From contig JAGHBT010000321.1 in assembly GCA_021160845.1 (NCBI GenBank), forward strand, positions 1 to 5,875: 5,875 nucleotides of DNA, written 5' to 3'. Below, piece after piece: positions 5,622-5,875 of this stretch. Every line of letters starts with the position of its first letter. Position 1 is the first letter of the stretch. The notes under the pieces are model-generated. The model saw nothing but the letters and a program-made list of their open reading frames with translations, was not told the DNA's origin and made no database searches. The position numbers and the translations under genes are program-made. Origin of the DNA: a bacterium (lineage in GTDB: Bacteria; Krumholzibacteriota; Krumholzibacteriia; Krumholzibacteriales; WJIX01).

Positions 5622-5875
5622 ATGTCTTATCTGATTTTTGCGTTCAGTAACCCTTCAGGAGGAGCTAATGGGGGTGGATCGTTAATGATGAATCTTTTAC
5701 CGATAATAGCAATTTTCGTAATATTTTACTTTATCCTTATCAGACCGCAGCAGAAAAAGCAGAAAGAACACGGAAACATGATTTCGAAGTTGAGCAGGGG
5801 TGACAAGATTGTTACTAATGGCGGACTTTATGGAAAAGTTGTAGATGTAAAAGACCATATTATTGTGATGAAGAT
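5622..5875 (+). CDS. yajC: Preprotein translocase subunit YajC (partial, 3' end outside window)
   Basis: YajC is a small inner-membrane protein that associates with SecDF at the Sec translocon. The start is ATG 5622 with AGGGAGGA at 5611-5618. The frame runs 84 codons to the right edge without a stop. The layout is typical: a short Gly/Ser/Asn-rich N-terminus (PSGGANGGGS, residues 11-20), one membrane segment at about 22-40 (NLLPIIAIFVIFYFILI), then the diagnostic RPQQKKQKEH at 41-50, a MISKLSRGDKIVTNGG segment and GKVVDV. E. coli YajC is about 110 residues, so roughly the last quarter is missing. A second in-frame start (Met22-Met23) is possible, but the first ATG has the better ribosome site and gives the E. 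coli-like layout. Its position after tgt predicts secD and secF immediately downstream. Confidence 0.94.
   Translation, partial: MSYLIFAFSNPSGGANGGGSLMMNLLPIIAIFVIFYFILIRPQQKKQKEHGNMISKLSRGDKIVTNGGLYGKVVDVKDHIIVMK

Noticed and set aside
5657..5687. Internal AGGAGGAG with ATG 5668 (five codons, +1 frame) and in-frame ATG 5685 inside yajC.
   Set aside because: The motif arises from Gly-Gly codons, the micro-frame is tiny, and the first ATG gives the usual YajC layout with a stronger ribosome site.

Overview
This window holds a compact, single-strand block of conserved bacterial housekeeping genes. All genes lie on the plus strand in the order fusA (3' end) - yebC - ruvC - ruvA - ruvB - queA - tgt - yajC (5' end). 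I found no mobile element, CRISPR array, tRNA, rRNA or phage gene. The order yebC-ruvCAB-queA-tgt-yajC, with secD and secF expected just past the right edge, is a known arrangement in several Gram-negative-type lineages. Base composition is moderate (roughly mid-40s percent GC by eye). Shine-Dalgarno sites are strong (AGGAGG-like) and start codons are often GTG or TTG. I cannot name the phylum from this alone.

Region by region. Positions 1-370 carry the C-terminal end of an elongation factor G. YebC/TACO1 follows 18 bases later (389-1144). After an 84-base gap, the only sizeable one in the window, comes the Holliday-junction set: ruvC (1229-1723), ruvA (1720-2322, overlapping the ruvC stop by 4 bases) and ruvB (2344-3376). 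The queuosine pair follows: queA (3403-4458) and tgt (4473-5597). YajC opens at 5622 and runs off the right edge.

How the genes work together. RuvA and RuvB form the branch-migration motor and RuvC is the resolvase. Tgt exchanges guanine-34 of certain tRNAs for preQ1, and QueA then builds epoxyqueuosine on it. YajC belongs with the SecDF accessory translocase. EF-G and YebC both act on, or are proposed to act on, translation elongation. The tight spacing suggests co-transcription, with a possible internal break only before ruvC.

The main anomaly is in ruvB. The reading frame breaks near position 2934, so the protein as written is split into a 203-residue N-terminal part and a C-terminal part in another frame. 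The spacing to the family consensus fits the loss of two bases. This could be a sequencing or assembly error, a real mutation, or less likely recoding. I see no convincing sign of a previously undescribed system; the rest is ordinary core-genome content with some unusual start codons.
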